Origin: Ilumatobacter sp.
GTDB lineage: Bacteria > Actinomycetota > Acidimicrobiia > Acidimicrobiales > Ilumatobacteraceae
Assembly: GCA_018666235.1 (NCBI GenBank)
Contig: JABJAB010000105.1
Coordinates: 1-64,000, forward strand
Length of the DNA stretch: 64,000 nt
Direction of reading: 5' to 3'
How positions within the stretch are numbered: position 1 is the first letter of the stretch; each line of letters opens with the position of its first letter. The translations under genes and the position numbers were made by a program. Of this stretch, positions 32,057-41,770 are shown piece after piece. The notes beneath the pieces were generated by a model. It worked only from the letters and a program-made list of their open reading frames with translations, ran no database searches and was not told the origin of the DNA.

Positions 32057-34564
32057 TCAGGAGATGGTGACGCGGTGCCGCTGGCGCTCGTCGTTGGCCG
32101 AAGCAGCCAACACGATGTCGTACTCGCCTGGCTCGAGTCGCCAGTCGTCGGCAGCAGTATCCCACCGTCGGAATGCCGTCGGATCAAGTTCGAGCACGGC
32201 GTTCACGGTCGTCCCCGGCTCGACTGTCAGCTTGTCCCAAGCTTTCAGTTCCAACCGGGGCCGCATGTATCCGGGCGCCACGGCCTCGACGTAGCCTTGA
32301 ACAACCACCGTTGCTGCTCGGTCACTTGTGCACGTGATGGGCACCGTGACGGTGACACTGCGGTTCTCGGCGTCGAGCACGGCATCGCCCCACGTGGCAT
32401 CGCCATAGCTCAGCCCGTGGCCAAACGGGAAGCGCACTGGCGTGTCGGTCGCGTCGTAGTGGCGATAGCCGACGAACAGGCCCTCTGCATAGCGTTGCGT
32501 GCCGTTTCCTTCGCCGTCATGATCGGGCCGATGGTGGAGATAGGCGGGGTGGTCGGCGAGGCGAACGGGGACCGTGATCGGCAGTCGACCGCCAGGGTCT
32601 GCATTGCCGAGGAGAATGTCGGTGAGCGCTTCGGCCTGTTCCTGGCCGGCAAAAAAGGGCGTGAGAATCGCGGCCGCTGACCCAGGGTCGCTCGGATCGG
32701 CCCAGTCCATCGTCACGGGTGAACCGGCGTTCACGATCACGACGGTACGCGGGTTCGCGGCGACGACGCGGCGAACCAATTCGTCCTGTCGGCCTGGAAG
32801 ATCCATCGTGGTTCGGTCGAACCCTTCGGTCTCCCACTCGTCGTTGGTTCCGACCATGACGACAGCGACGTCGGCGGCTGCTGCGGCGGCGACGGCGCGG
32901 TCCATCAGGTCGGCAGGCTCGGGGGAGCGGATACCGACGCGCAGTGCTGCAAAGCCGTTGACCTCCGAGGTGGCCCACCGAACATCAAGTTCGACCGGGG
33001 TGCCAGCGGTGCACTCCAACGTTGCCGTGGCCTCGACGCTGCCGTAGCCAAAGAATTCCTCGCTGCGCGGCAACTCCATCAGCGGGTCTTCGACGAGCGT
33101 GGCGCCGTTGGCGGCCATCGTGAACGGTCCTGTCGAAACGATACCGACGACGTGGGGGCCGTCGGAGTCGGGGATGAACGAGCCACTGATCCGCGTGGAG
33201 AACCCGCGCGGGTCGACTCCATCGGGGGTCGACCCGAAAAAGCGGATCATCGACGTCGGTGCCGGCTGGACGACGACGATGTCGCCGTTCCAATCGCGCC
33301 CGTTGGCGTATTCGATGCGCAGACCAGGCTCGCCGTTGGGTTGGCGCAGCTGACTCTTGAGGACGACCGGCGTGAGGCGATCGATGCGAACACCTGGTTC
33401 GAAGATGACCGACGCGCCGGTCGGCGAATCCGGCCCGATGCGGTCGGTCAGCGCGTCGAGCAAGGTGCGATGGCCGAGTGGAACGAGGCTCGCAGAGCCG
33501 CCGCCCATCGAGCGGTCGATGGTGGCATTGGGGCCGAGCACGGCGACCCTCGTCAGGCTCGACGCGTCGAGTGGCAGGACGGGTGAGTTTGCGAGTGCGG
33601 CGACCGGATCGTTGCGGAGTAACACCGTGCCGGCCGTCGCTGCGCGGCGGGTGAGGGCGCGTTCGTTTGGCTCATCGACCGATTCCTCCTCGACATTGGC
33701 GTCACGCTCGTCGGCCTTCACGCGATTGGCCAGCACGAGAATGTCACGGACGAGGAGGTCCACCTGCGCCTCGGTGACATCGCCACGTTCGACTGCGTCT
33801 TCCAGCTTCTTGCCGTAGACCCGAACCGGGGCGGGCATCTCGATGTTGAGCCCGGCATTTGCCGCCGATACGGCTTCGTGGACCCCGAACCAGTCGGAGA
33901 CGACGAAGCCGTCGAAACCCCACTCGGTGCGCAAGATGTCGGTCAGCAGGCCGCGGTGCTGTGCGGCGTGTTCGCCGTTCAGTTTGTTGTACGCGCTCAT
34001 GATGCCCCAGGCGCCGCCCTCTTTCACGGCGCGTTCGAACGGACGGAGGTACAACTCGCGCAGCGAACGATCATCGATCTGGACGTCGACGCTCATTCGT
34101 TCGATCTCGGTGTCGTTGCACACGAAGTGCTTCACCGTGACGGCGACATCGTGGGATTGGACGCCCTGAACGTACGACGCGGCAAGTGCCCCGGACAGTT
34201 CGGGGTCTTCGCTGTAGCACTCGAACGTGCGGCCACCGATCGGTGTGCGATGCAGGTTGACGTTGGGGCCGAGAAGGACGTGGGCGCCCTTACGGCGGGC
34301 CTCGATCCCGAGAAGTGATCCGATCTCGCCGAGGAGTTCGACATCCCACGTGGCACCAAGCGTGATCCCGGCAGGCACGACGACGCCGGGGGTTCCACCG
34401 CCACCATGACCCTCGCCGCGGATGCCGTTGGGCCCGTCGCTCATCTTGATCGCGGGGATACCTGCCTCGGGAAAGGCCACGGTCCTCCACGTGTTCTTGC
34501 CGGTGACGATCCGACATTTGTCGGTGAGGGAGAGTGCGGACAATGCCGCGTCGATGTCAATCAC
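32057..34564 (-). CDS. Beta-glucosidase (GH3) with PA14 insertion
   Basis: This 835-residue GH3 enzyme has an N-terminal barrel with substrate-binding 'KMSDGPNGIRG', 'VTVKHFVCNDTEIER' and nucleophile D224 in 'DGFVVSDWFGVHEA'. A PA14-like carbohydrate-binding insert (about residues 395-530, 'IRFFGSTPDGVDPRGFSTRI') splits the second domain, which carries 'VMVGTNDEWETEGFDRT' (acid/base region). A C-terminal fibronectin III-like domain follows 'RFPFGHGLSYGDATW'. There is no signal peptide. The PA14 insert is typical of KglA/BglB-type enzymes acting on short beta-glucosides. It probably works with the GH13 enzyme downstream. Confidence 0.9.
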   Translation of the reverse strand: MIDIDAALSALSLTDKCRIVTGKNTWRTVAFPEAGIPAIKMSDGPNGIRGEGHGGGGTPGVVVPAGITLGATWDVELLGEIGSLLGIEARRKGAHVLLGPNVNLHRTPIGGRTFECYSEDPELSGALAASYVQGVQSHDVAVTVKHFVCNDTEIERMSVDVQIDDRSLRELYLRPFERAVKEGGAWGIMSAYNKLNGEHAAQHRGLLTDILRTEWGFDGFVVSDWFGVHEAVSAANAGLNIEMPAPVRVYGKKLEDAVERGDVTEAQVDLLVRDILVLANRVKADERDANVEEESVDEPNERALTRRAATAGTVLLRNDPVAALANSPVLPLDASSLTRVAVLGPNATIDRSMGGGSASLVPLGHRTLLDALTDRIGPDSPTGASVIFEPGVRIDRLTPVVLKSQLRQPNGEPGLRIEYANGRDWNGDIVVVQPAPTSMIRFFGSTPDGVDPRGFSTRISGSFIPDSDGPHVVGIVSTGPFTMAANGATLVEDPLMELPRSEEFFGYGSVEATATLECTAGTPVELDVRWATSEVNGFAALRVGIRSPEPADLMDRAVAAAAAADVAVVMVGTNDEWETEGFDRTTMDLPGRQDELVRRVVAANPRTVVIVNAGSPVTMDWADPSDPGSAAAILTPFFAGQEQAEALTDILLGNADPGGRLPITVPVRLADHPAYLHHRPDHDGEGNGTQRYAEGLFVGYRHYDATDTPVRFPFGHGLSYGDATWGDAVLDAENRSVTVTVPITCTSDRAATVVVQGYVEAVAPGYMRPRLELKAWDKLTVEPGTTVNAVLELDPTAFRRWDTAADDWRLEPGEYDIVLAASANDERQRHRVTIS

Positions 34565-34633
34565 AGTCGTGGACGTTAGAGGACGGCAGATCGCTTTGTC
34601 GGCGCTCTGGGCAACATCTGACCGGCCAGCGGT

Positions 34634-36580
34634 TCAGACGGCGGCGCCGGCGCGTTCGCCCTCGATCACCGCGCTGTGCGCGCGCCGGGGTGCGACGCAG
34701 TCGCCGACGCGTTCGACGCTGACGCCTGCAGCGCGCAGGTCGTGGTAGAGCCACTCGACCGGGTTGCCATGGATGGCGAGCACGATCCAGTCGGGACGGC
34801 GCTCGACGTTCTGGCCGGTGGGATGGTGCAGCAGCGTCAGCGTGTTGCCCTCGAGACCCATTGGTACGAGGTCCGTGGTCTGCGCGATGCCCTTCTCGCC
34901 AGCACGAATCCACCAGTTTTCCATGTCGAGGGTGATGCCGAGGTCTTGGCCGACGACCATGCCCGGCGTGACGATTTCGACGTTGCAGCCGCGATCGGCG
35001 AGCACTTCTGCAGTCGAGGTGGCGTGGTGGAATCCAATTTCGTCGATCAGCACAACGTCGCCAAAGGGCTCAGCGGTTCCCTCGAGGACCTCGCGAACGT
35101 CGGCGACGTTGGTGGCATCTTCCGGGACCCAGTACGGCCGTGCCGGTTCGGCCCCGGTCGCAATGATGACGTGGTCGGGGCGGCGTTCCTCGACCAGGCC
35201 GGGCCAGACGCCGACGTCGTATTCGAACTCGACGCCGAGCCGTCGACACTCGGCGAGTTGGTTGCGCACCATGTCGCCGAACTCGGCGCGGTTGGGCACC
35301 GAGGCTGCGATTCGAACCTGGCCGCCGGCCTCCGATCCCTTTTCGAACACGGTGACCGCGTGCCCGTTGCGGCGCGACGCGATAGCTGCCTGTAGTCCGG
35401 CGGGGCCGGCACCAACGACCATCACCGATTTCGGCTTGGGTGTGATCCGGATGGCACCGACCCCTTCCGCCTCACGTCCGGTGCGGGGGTTCTCGATGCA
35501 GCCCAGCCACCGATTCAGACCCATGCGACCGACACACTCCTGGTTGCACGACAGGCAGAGCCGGGTCTCATCGGTGGCGCCGGCGCGGGCTTTCGCCGCG
35601 AAGTCGGCGTCGGCAATCTGGCCGCGCACGATTCCGACCAGGTCGCAGTGGCCTTCGGCGAGTGCTCGCTCGGCCTGGAGCGGATCCTTGAATCTGCCGA
35701 CTCCGACCACGGGAAGGTCGACCGCCTTGCGGATCGCCGAGGGGATGAACATCGCGTAGCCCGGCGGGATGTGCATCGACGCTTCGATCATGAACAGGCT
35801 TGCCGTGGCCACACCGATCGACGTGTTGATGTAGTCGACCTGGCCGGTCTGCTCGACGAGTTCGGCGATGCGAACGGCGTCGTCGATCGTGGTGCCGCCG
35901 TCAATGAGCTCGTCCCCGCAGATTCGGACGCCGAGCGCAAGTCGATTGCCGATCACCTTGCGGACTGCTGCGACGATCTCAACCAGCAGGCGCGCCCGGT
36001 TCTCGAGCGAGCCGCCGTAGCCGTCTGTCCGTTTGTTGGTCGCCGGAGACAGAAACCCGCGGACGATGGAGCTGTGCGAGCACTGCAGTTCAATACCGTC
36101 GAAGCCGCCTTCGGCGCAGTGTTCAGCGACCAGCGCATACCCGGCGATGATTTCGTCGATCTCGGCGTGGGTGACGGCTTTCGGCACTTCGCGGAAAAGT
36201 GGATCGGCAACCGCGGAGGGAGCCCAGACCGGCAGTCGCGAGTACATCGATGACGCCTGCCCGCCGTTGTGGTTGATTTGCGCGAAGATCGGTGTGCGGT
36301 GCCGGTGGACGGCTTCGGTCATGGCCAGGTAGCCGGGAATGACGTCGCGGTGAAAGCCGTGGATCAGCTTCTCGTACGGCCAATCGGTCGGGTGAGTCGA
36401 GTGCTCTTCAGTGATGATCAGTCCGGTGCCGCCTGCGGCTCGGGCGGCGTAATAGGCGGCGTGCTGAGCGGTCGGGAGACCGTCACGCGCGTAGTTCGTG
36501 AGGTGGGCCGAGAAGACGATTCGATTCCGTGTTTCGACCGGACCGAGTTGCAACGGGGTCCACAGGTAGCGGCTGGACAT
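34634..36580 (-). CDS. FadH/OYE-family oxidoreductase (2,4-dienoyl-CoA reductase-like; mycofactocin-associated type)
   Basis: This 648-residue two-domain flavoenzyme has an N-terminal old-yellow-enzyme barrel ('PLQLGPVETRNRIVFSAHLT', 'AQINHNGGQASSMYSRL', 'GFDGIELQCSHSSIVRGFLSP', the last from about residues 155-175). A four-Cys Fe-S motif begins at C342 ('CLSCNQECVGRMGLNRWLGC'), and an FAD/NAD(P) module starts 'VMVVGAGPAGLQAAI'. It would transfer hydride from NAD(P)H through the flavins to an enoyl or quinone-type acceptor. Sequence character matches the OYE-type oxidoreductases annotated with mycofactocin systems, but general 2,4-dienoyl-CoA reductase is the alternative. It is divergent from the GGDEF gene. 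Confidence 0.85.
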   Translation of the reverse strand: MSSRYLWTPLQLGPVETRNRIVFSAHLTNYARDGLPTAQHAAYYAARAAGGTGLIITEEHSTHPTDWPYEKLIHGFHRDVIPGYLAMTEAVHRHRTPIFAQINHNGGQASSMYSRLPVWAPSAVADPLFREVPKAVTHAEIDEIIAGYALVAEHCAEGGFDGIELQCSHSSIVRGFLSPATNKRTDGYGGSLENRARLLVEIVAAVRKVIGNRLALGVRICGDELIDGGTTIDDAVRIAELVEQTGQVDYINTSIGVATASLFMIEASMHIPPGYAMFIPSAIRKAVDLPVVGVGRFKDPLQAERALAEGHCDLVGIVRGQIADADFAAKARAGATDETRLCLSCNQECVGRMGLNRWLGCIENPRTGREAEGVGAIRITPKPKSVMVVGAGPAGLQAAIASRRNGHAVTVFEKGSEAGGQVRIAASVPNRAEFGDMVRNQLAECRRLGVEFEYDVGVWPGLVEERRPDHVIIATGAEPARPYWVPEDATNVADVREVLEGTAEPFGDVVLIDEIGFHHATSTAEVLADRGCNVEIVTPGMVVGQDLGITLDMENWWIRAGEKGIAQTTDLVPMGLEGNTLTLLHHPTGQNVERRPDWIVLAIHGNPVEWLYHDLRAAGVSVERVGDCVAPRRAHSAVIEGERAGAAV

Positions 36581-36695
36581 GTGCCGACGAAGCTATCTCT
36601 GCAAGTTGTTCCTGGTGAAACTGTGGTCGCAGACAGCATCGCGCCTGGTCGCGAGCCGAACTCGACTCAAGGTTGACCGCTGTCACGTCGATGCC

Positions 36696-38132
36696 ATGAC
36701 GATGGGCAATGGGATGAAACTGACTGGCGGCCAGACATTGGTCGCTGTGGAGAACACGGGAAAGCAGCAGTTCGAAGCCAACCCGTCGCTGCTGCTTGAC
36801 GTCATGCCTGTGGCGATGTTCGTCATCGATACAGCAGCGAACATCGTATTCGTGAACGAACGACTGCTGGGCATGATCGGTCGAGAACGATCGACCGTGC
36901 TTGGGCGTTCCGCAATGGAATTCATTGATGATCGGGATGTGGACTTTGCCATCGATCTGCTCGCCAATGGCCCTGATTTCGACGGGACGGTGATGGGGCC
37001 GAGTCGGATTCGCTACGTCGACAGCGCCGGCGTGAGTCACTTCACGCAGTTTTGGTCCTACGAGGCGCCCGCCGAACTCGGTGTCGCTGGGTATGTCGTG
37101 ACGCTGACGCCCGAATCGGTTCGTGACGTCCTGGCGACAGCGGTGACGTCTGTTGCATCGGACGAACCGTTGGACCGGACTCTGGCGGCCATTGCGATGT
37201 GCGGCCGCGCGATGCCACTTGACGGCATCGGCTGCATTCTGCTTGTCGAGCCAGGGGCGCCAACCGACCAGGATCTGTTCCGCGTGATGGGGGAGTGGCC
37301 GATCGACGCTGATCTCGTCAATGCGCACGACACGCCATGGCGCCGCTGTCTCACCCGGAACGAAACACAGGATGTCCTTGACGCGACCTCGAGTGATGTC
37401 GACGCGCGTACCGGTGCAGAGATGGCGATGGCCCAGCTCCCCGCAGCGTGGGTGCGCCCGATCGTCGACGGGTCCGGCAATGTTGCTGCCGTCTTGATTG
37501 TGTGGCGGCGTATCTCCGTCGTGGTCAGTCCCAACCAGGAGCAGCACATCACCGAGGTGATTCGGTTGGCTCGCCTTGCGCTCGAGCAGGCCGATTGCCG
37601 CAGCGAGCTTGAGCTCGCTGCACGTCGTGACGCGCTGACCGGGGTGGGCAATCGGACGTCGCTGAACGACCGCATCGAGTCGGCGCGGACGCCCTCAAGC
37701 GTCTTGTTCATCGATCTCGACCGGTTCAAGGCGGTCAATGACACCTACGGCCACGCTGCCGGTGATGAGGTGCTGGCGCAGACCGCGCGCCGCATTGCCA
37801 CAGCAGTACGCGGTGGTGGCGATGTGTATCGAGCCGGTGGCGATGAGTTCATCGTCGTCTGCGACCACGGGTCAGAGTCCGACCAGGACCGCGAGCGAGG
37901 GCTGTTGGCCCTTGCGGAGCGAATTATCAAGCACCTGCGCGCGCCGTTCGACTGTCTGGATCATCGGGTCCGGATTGGTGCGACGATTGGTATCGCGAGC
38001 GGTCGACCTCATCCTGAGGTTGCGCGTTCACTGGAGGACACGATCCTCGTTGCCGACCGTGCGATGTACGCAGCGAAAGAACGTGCCCGAGGCACCATCC
38101 ACCACGCGGACGTCGTGATACACGCCAACTGA
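36696..38132 (+). CDS. PAS-GGDEF diguanylate cyclase
   Basis: This 478-residue signalling protein has a PAS domain at residues 27-150 ('MFVIDTAANIVFVNERLL'), a GAF-like region at residues 165-300, and a GGDEF domain at residues 315-475. The last includes 'RDALTGVGNRTSLNDRI', 'LFIDLDRFKAVNDTYGHAAG' and the active site 'YRAGGDEFIVV'. It should make c-di-GMP. The inhibitory I-site (R-x-x-D five residues before GGDEF) is imperfect: the reading is R-G-G-G-D, so the Arg is displaced by one residue. There is no transmembrane helix, so it is cytosolic. ATG 36696 is preferred over a start 117 bases upstream. Confidence 0.88.
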   Translation: MTMGNGMKLTGGQTLVAVENTGKQQFEANPSLLLDVMPVAMFVIDTAANIVFVNERLLGMIGRERSTVLGRSAMEFIDDRDVDFAIDLLANGPDFDGTVMGPSRIRYVDSAGVSHFTQFWSYEAPAELGVAGYVVTLTPESVRDVLATAVTSVASDEPLDRTLAAIAMCGRAMPLDGIGCILLVEPGAPTDQDLFRVMGEWPIDADLVNAHDTPWRRCLTRNETQDVLDATSSDVDARTGAEMAMAQLPAAWVRPIVDGSGNVAAVLIVWRRISVVVSPNQEQHITEVIRLARLALEQADCRSELELAARRDALTGVGNRTSLNDRIESARTPSSVLFIDLDRFKAVNDTYGHAAGDEVLAQTARRIATAVRGGGDVYRAGGDEFIVVCDHGSESDQDRERGLLALAERIIKHLRAPFDCLDHRVRIGATIGIASGRPHPEVARSLEDTILVADRAMYAAKERARGTIHHADVVIHAN

Positions 38133-38236
38133 TGCCGATCGAGAGTGATGCCGAGTGAGGTCGTGTCGTGACGTGTCACGCGCTCTCCGCGCGTGTATCA
38201 ACCACTCGTCGCGCGACGCATCGTAGATTGGCCCTT

Positions 38237-39097
38237 ATGACAGTCGTTGGGAATGTCATCGCGCCCGGCAATGTCGCGGTGATCACCGGTGGAGCCGGTG
38301 GCATCGGTCTCGCCGTCGCCGAGCAGTTGATTGAGCGCGGCATGCGCGTCGTGCTCGCGGACATCAACGCACCCAAATTGCATGCCACTGCAGGCCGACT
38401 CACCGAGGCGGGCGCCGACATCGCCACGTTCGTGTGCGACACCGCCTCAGAAGGATCGGTCGCCGAACTCGCCGAGTACACGCTTGCCACCTACGGAGCA
38501 GCCCACCTCGTGTTCAACAATGCCGGCATCGCTGGAATGGGCGATGCCTGGAACGGCCCGATCGAACTCTGGCGCAAAGTGGTCGACATCAACCTCTTCG
38601 GAGTTGTCCACGGCATTCGTTCGTTCTTGCCGATCATGAACGAGCAGGGCCTCGGGCACATCGTGAGCACTGCATCGATGGCTGGTCTGGTCGCCATGCC
38701 GGGTGCCGCGCCGTACAACGCGACGAAACACGCGGTTGTTGCCATCAGCGAAGGGCTGCGCATCGAACTTGAGTCGACGGGGTCCCCGGTCGGTGTGAGC
38801 GTGCTATGTCCCGGCTTTGTCCAGACCGATCTCATGGATGCCGAACCCGACCACGTCGACTCGCCAATGGGCGAGCTGATGAACGAAGCCGTCGCATCCG
38901 GCATTGCTGAGGGGATGCCTGCGAACGACGTAGCAACCGAGGTCGTCGATGCGGTCGACACCAACCGCTTCTGGATTCTCACGCATGCCGACATGCGTGA
39001 ACGACCGGTCGAGCGCATGCAGCGCGCCGCCACCCAAACGAACCCACCAATGCCATTTGACGAAGCGGATACCGCACCCGCTGACGGCCAGAACTGA
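38237..39097 (+). CDS. Short-chain dehydrogenase/reductase
   Basis: This 286-residue classical SDR has 'VAVITGGAGGIGLAVAEQLI', the cofactor Asp in 'VVLADINAPKL' (NAD preference likely), 'LVFNNAGIAGMG', catalytic Ser 'HIVSTASMAGLV', and Tyr/Lys in 'APYNATKHAVVAISEGL', then 'VLCPGFVQTDLMD'. The substrate is unknown. It lacks the characteristic insertion I associate with mycofactocin-coupled SDRs, so that link is not claimed. It ends 22 bp before the DNA methyltransferase. Confidence 0.87.
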   Translation: MTVVGNVIAPGNVAVITGGAGGIGLAVAEQLIERGMRVVLADINAPKLHATAGRLTEAGADIATFVCDTASEGSVAELAEYTLATYGAAHLVFNNAGIAGMGDAWNGPIELWRKVVDINLFGVVHGIRSFLPIMNEQGLGHIVSTASMAGLVAMPGAAPYNATKHAVVAISEGLRIELESTGSPVGVSVLCPGFVQTDLMDAEPDHVDSPMGELMNEAVASGIAEGMPANDVATEVVDAVDTNRFWILTHADMRERPVERMQRAATQTNPPMPFDEADTAPADGQN

Positions 39098-39119
39098 ACG
39101 AGCGAGACAGAGACACATC

Positions 39120-40406
39120 ATGGGAACATCCACGTCATCGTTTGGCGTCAGCAAGCGCGAATCGCACGACTCGTCGGACTTCTACAGCCGGTTTGCTCCG
39201 CCGCAGATCAGCGACGACGACACCCTCGGCGCCCACGGCAAACTCGACGCGATCTATGTCGGCGACGCACGCAATATGACGAAGGTGCCCGACGGATCGG
39301 TGGCACTCGTCGTCACCTCGCCGCCGTACTTCGCAGGCAAAGAGTATGAGACCGCCCTGGGCGAAGGGCATGTACCGGCCGACTACATCGAGTACCTCAC
39401 CATGCTCCGCGACGTGCTCGGCGAATGTGTCCGCACGCTTGAACCTGGCGGGCGCATCGCAGTCAATGTGGCCAACCTCGGCCGCAAGCCGTATCGCAGC
39501 CTGGCTGCCGACGTCACCACCATTCTCCAGGATGATCTTCGACTGCTCTTGCGTGGCGAAGTGGTGTGGCAGAAGCAGCGTGGCGCCAGCGGTTCGTGTG
39601 CCTGGGGGTCGTACCAATCTCCGGCCAATCCGGTGCTGCGCGACACAACGGAACGAGTCATCATCGCCAGCAAGGGCCGCTTCGATCGCGTCGGTACCGG
39701 CAACCGCGATGGAAATGGCGTCGGCGGCGTGGCGACGGTGCCCGGCGACGAGTTCATGGAAGCCACACTCGACGTGTGGGAGATTCCCGCGGAGAGCGCG
39801 ACACGAGTCGGCCACCCCGCACCGTTCCCGGTCGCGCTCGTCGAGCGCTGCCTGCATTTGTTCACCTACGAAGGTGACGTCGTGCTCGACCCGTTCATGG
39901 GCTCGGGGACAACGGCTGTCGCGGCGAAGAACACGGGTCGTCACTATGTCGGATACGACACCGATCCCGGCTACGTACAGCAGGCCAAAGAGCGGGTGAA
40001 GTCGATGGCGCCGCGGGAGCTGCCTGATCGGCGCACGCTGAAAGACATGGCGCGGACACTCCTCGACGAAGCGGGATACACCGATGTCGACGAAGCCGCC
40101 CGGGTGTCGCCTGGTGTCACGGTGAACTTCCGCGGCGTTGGCCCTGATGGCGTCACACGGATCTTCGAACTCGGTGGCGTCAACACGCCGGCTCGACCAG
40201 GACTCAGCAGGGTTGAAAACGTGTGGAAGTCGATCGCGAAGGCGGCGATCTGTCGCGAGGTTGCACCCGACGTCGATGTCGTAGTGCTCACCGTCGGCAC
40301 CATCCGCGGGGGGCCGTTGGCCGCTGTTTCTGGTGATAGCGGACCGATTACCGCGGTCATCGATGCGTCGCGCGAGGATGCGCTCGAGCGCATCCTCGCT
40401 CTCTGA
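39120..40406 (+). CDS. Solitary DNA methyltransferase (N4/N6, beta-class) with extra C-terminal domain
   Basis: This 428-residue protein has the catalytic motif IV T66-S-P-P-Y70 near the N-terminus and the SAM-binding motif I 'DPFMGSGTTAVAA' at 257-269. The order IV...I is that of beta-class enzymes such as CcrM. Residues 320-428 form an additional domain ('VTVNFRGVGPDGVTRIFELG' followed by 'RPGLSRVENVWKSIAKAA') that resembles a PD-(D/E)xK nuclease-like or target-binding fold. No restriction endonuclease gene is adjacent. Likely roles are epigenetic marking or an orphan methylase. The start at 39120 has no clear RBS but homology fits. Confidence 0.85.
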   Translation: MGTSTSSFGVSKRESHDSSDFYSRFAPPQISDDDTLGAHGKLDAIYVGDARNMTKVPDGSVALVVTSPPYFAGKEYETALGEGHVPADYIEYLTMLRDVLGECVRTLEPGGRIAVNVANLGRKPYRSLAADVTTILQDDLRLLLRGEVVWQKQRGASGSCAWGSYQSPANPVLRDTTERVIIASKGRFDRVGTGNRDGNGVGGVATVPGDEFMEATLDVWEIPAESATRVGHPAPFPVALVERCLHLFTYEGDVVLDPFMGSGTTAVAAKNTGRHYVGYDTDPGYVQQAKERVKSMAPRELPDRRTLKDMARTLLDEAGYTDVDEAARVSPGVTVNFRGVGPDGVTRIFELGGVNTPARPGLSRVENVWKSIAKAAICREVAPDVDVVVLTVGTIRGGPLAAVSGDSGPITAVIDASREDALERILAL

Positions 40407-40469
40407 CTGCAGCGGTCCGCCGGCCTCGATGGTCGTCGGGTCGACGAAGGACAGGAGTAGTTTGCCGCA

Positions 40470-41669
40470 GTGACGTTGAGCGCTCGCGAGTTCACGGCGA
40501 CTGATCGCCGGGCGCTGCAGGCGGTGGCCGTGCAGTTCTTCGTCAACGGTGCGGTGTTCGCCTCCTTTGTGCCGCGGCTCCCAGAGATTCGTGACCGGCT
40601 CGACCTGAGTCTCGACGAGTTGGGCGCAGTCCTCACGGCGGGCGCAGCGCTCGGCCTGCTGGCAAGCATGTGGTCGCCGCGCATCATTGATGCCGTTGGA
40701 ACGCGCAGAGCACTGATTGTGTTCGTCTTGGTGTTGCTGTGCGGTCTGCAGATCGTCGGGTTTGCCGATGTCTGGTGGATGCTCTTGTTGGGTTCGGCGG
40801 TGATGCTGGCCGCTGACGGCGTCGTCGATATCGCGATGAACCTTCAGGGGTCTTGGTTGAGTTCTCGTCGGCATGCGCCTGTGATGAATCGCCTGCACGG
40901 GCTCTGGAGCCTTGGCACGGTGGCCGGGGGGCTCGCCGCCGCGCAGGCCGCGGCATCAGGGGTCTCACTGCGGATGCACCTGATCGTTGTCGGCGCCGTG
41001 CTGCTCGGCGCGCTCGTCTTTGTCGGGTCGGGGCTATTGAAGATCGACGAAGGAGCAAACACCAAGTTCCACGATCTGCCACGACCGGCCCGCAGAACGC
41101 GGCAGCGGTGGATCACGCTGATACTGCTCGCTGCAGCCGGCGGGTTTGCCCTCACCGTTGAACTCGTCTCGACCGATTGGGCCGCATTCCGGTTGAGTGA
41201 GGACTTTGGGGCGTCGGCGGGCTTCGCTGGCCTCGGATTCGTCGCGTTCACGATCGGTATGACTGTCGGCCGACTCGGTGGAGACTCGGTGCTGATTCGC
41301 GTCGGGAGCGACCGGCTGCTGCGCGGCGCCATCGTCGTGTCCGGTCTCGGTCTTGCCGTTGCCGCGTTCGCACCGAATCAGTGGTTGGTGCTCGCTGGGT
41401 ACGTGGTCGCCGGTGTCGGCATCTCGACCTTCTTCCCAAAGCTGTACGACGATGCTGCGAAGTTTCCAGGTCGACGTGGCGCAGCGCTCACCTGGTTGCG
41501 AGCGGGATCCGGAGTAACGGCGCTGGTCATCCCCGTGGCGGTCGGAGTGTTGGCCGAGTCGCGGCTCTCCGTTGGTGCAGCAACCGCAATTTTGACGCTG
41601 CCATGCACGATTGGCTTCTTGCTCGTGTCGCTGGGGTCGGAACGTTCTGCTTCTCAAGCGAAGGCGTGA
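40470..41669 (+). CDS. Major facilitator superfamily transporter
   Basis: This 399-residue protein has 12 predicted helices. 'FFVNGAVFASFVPRLPEIRD' in helix 1 and the loop after it, plus 'DGVVDIAMNLQGSW' in helix 4, match the YbjJ/FucP-like subgroup of MFS (homologues of inner membrane protein YbjJ). A long basic loop lies in the middle ('RPARRTRQRW'). The substrate is unknown; sugar or metabolite transport is possible. GTG 40470 was used. It follows the methyltransferase by 63 bp. Confidence 0.83.
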   Translation: MTLSAREFTATDRRALQAVAVQFFVNGAVFASFVPRLPEIRDRLDLSLDELGAVLTAGAALGLLASMWSPRIIDAVGTRRALIVFVLVLLCGLQIVGFADVWWMLLLGSAVMLAADGVVDIAMNLQGSWLSSRRHAPVMNRLHGLWSLGTVAGGLAAAQAAASGVSLRMHLIVVGAVLLGALVFVGSGLLKIDEGANTKFHDLPRPARRTRQRWITLILLAAAGGFALTVELVSTDWAAFRLSEDFGASAGFAGLGFVAFTIGMTVGRLGGDSVLIRVGSDRLLRGAIVVSGLGLAVAAFAPNQWLVLAGYVVAGVGISTFFPKLYDDAAKFPGRRGAALTWLRAGSGVTALVIPVAVGVLAESRLSVGAATAILTLPCTIGFLLVSLGSERSASQAKA

Positions 41670-41770
41670 ACAGGTCGCGCGCAGACAGCGCCACTTCCAC
41701 GCGTGTGGGCGCGAAGGACGAGCCCGCATGACGCGATGCGTTGGGCCTGCGGATCGGTACGGTCTGGCCA

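Noticed and set aside
39135..40898. Minus-strand open frame of 587 codons over the methyltransferase
   Set aside because: The plus strand holds TSPPY and DPFMGSGTT motifs; the reverse frame has no recognisable domain.
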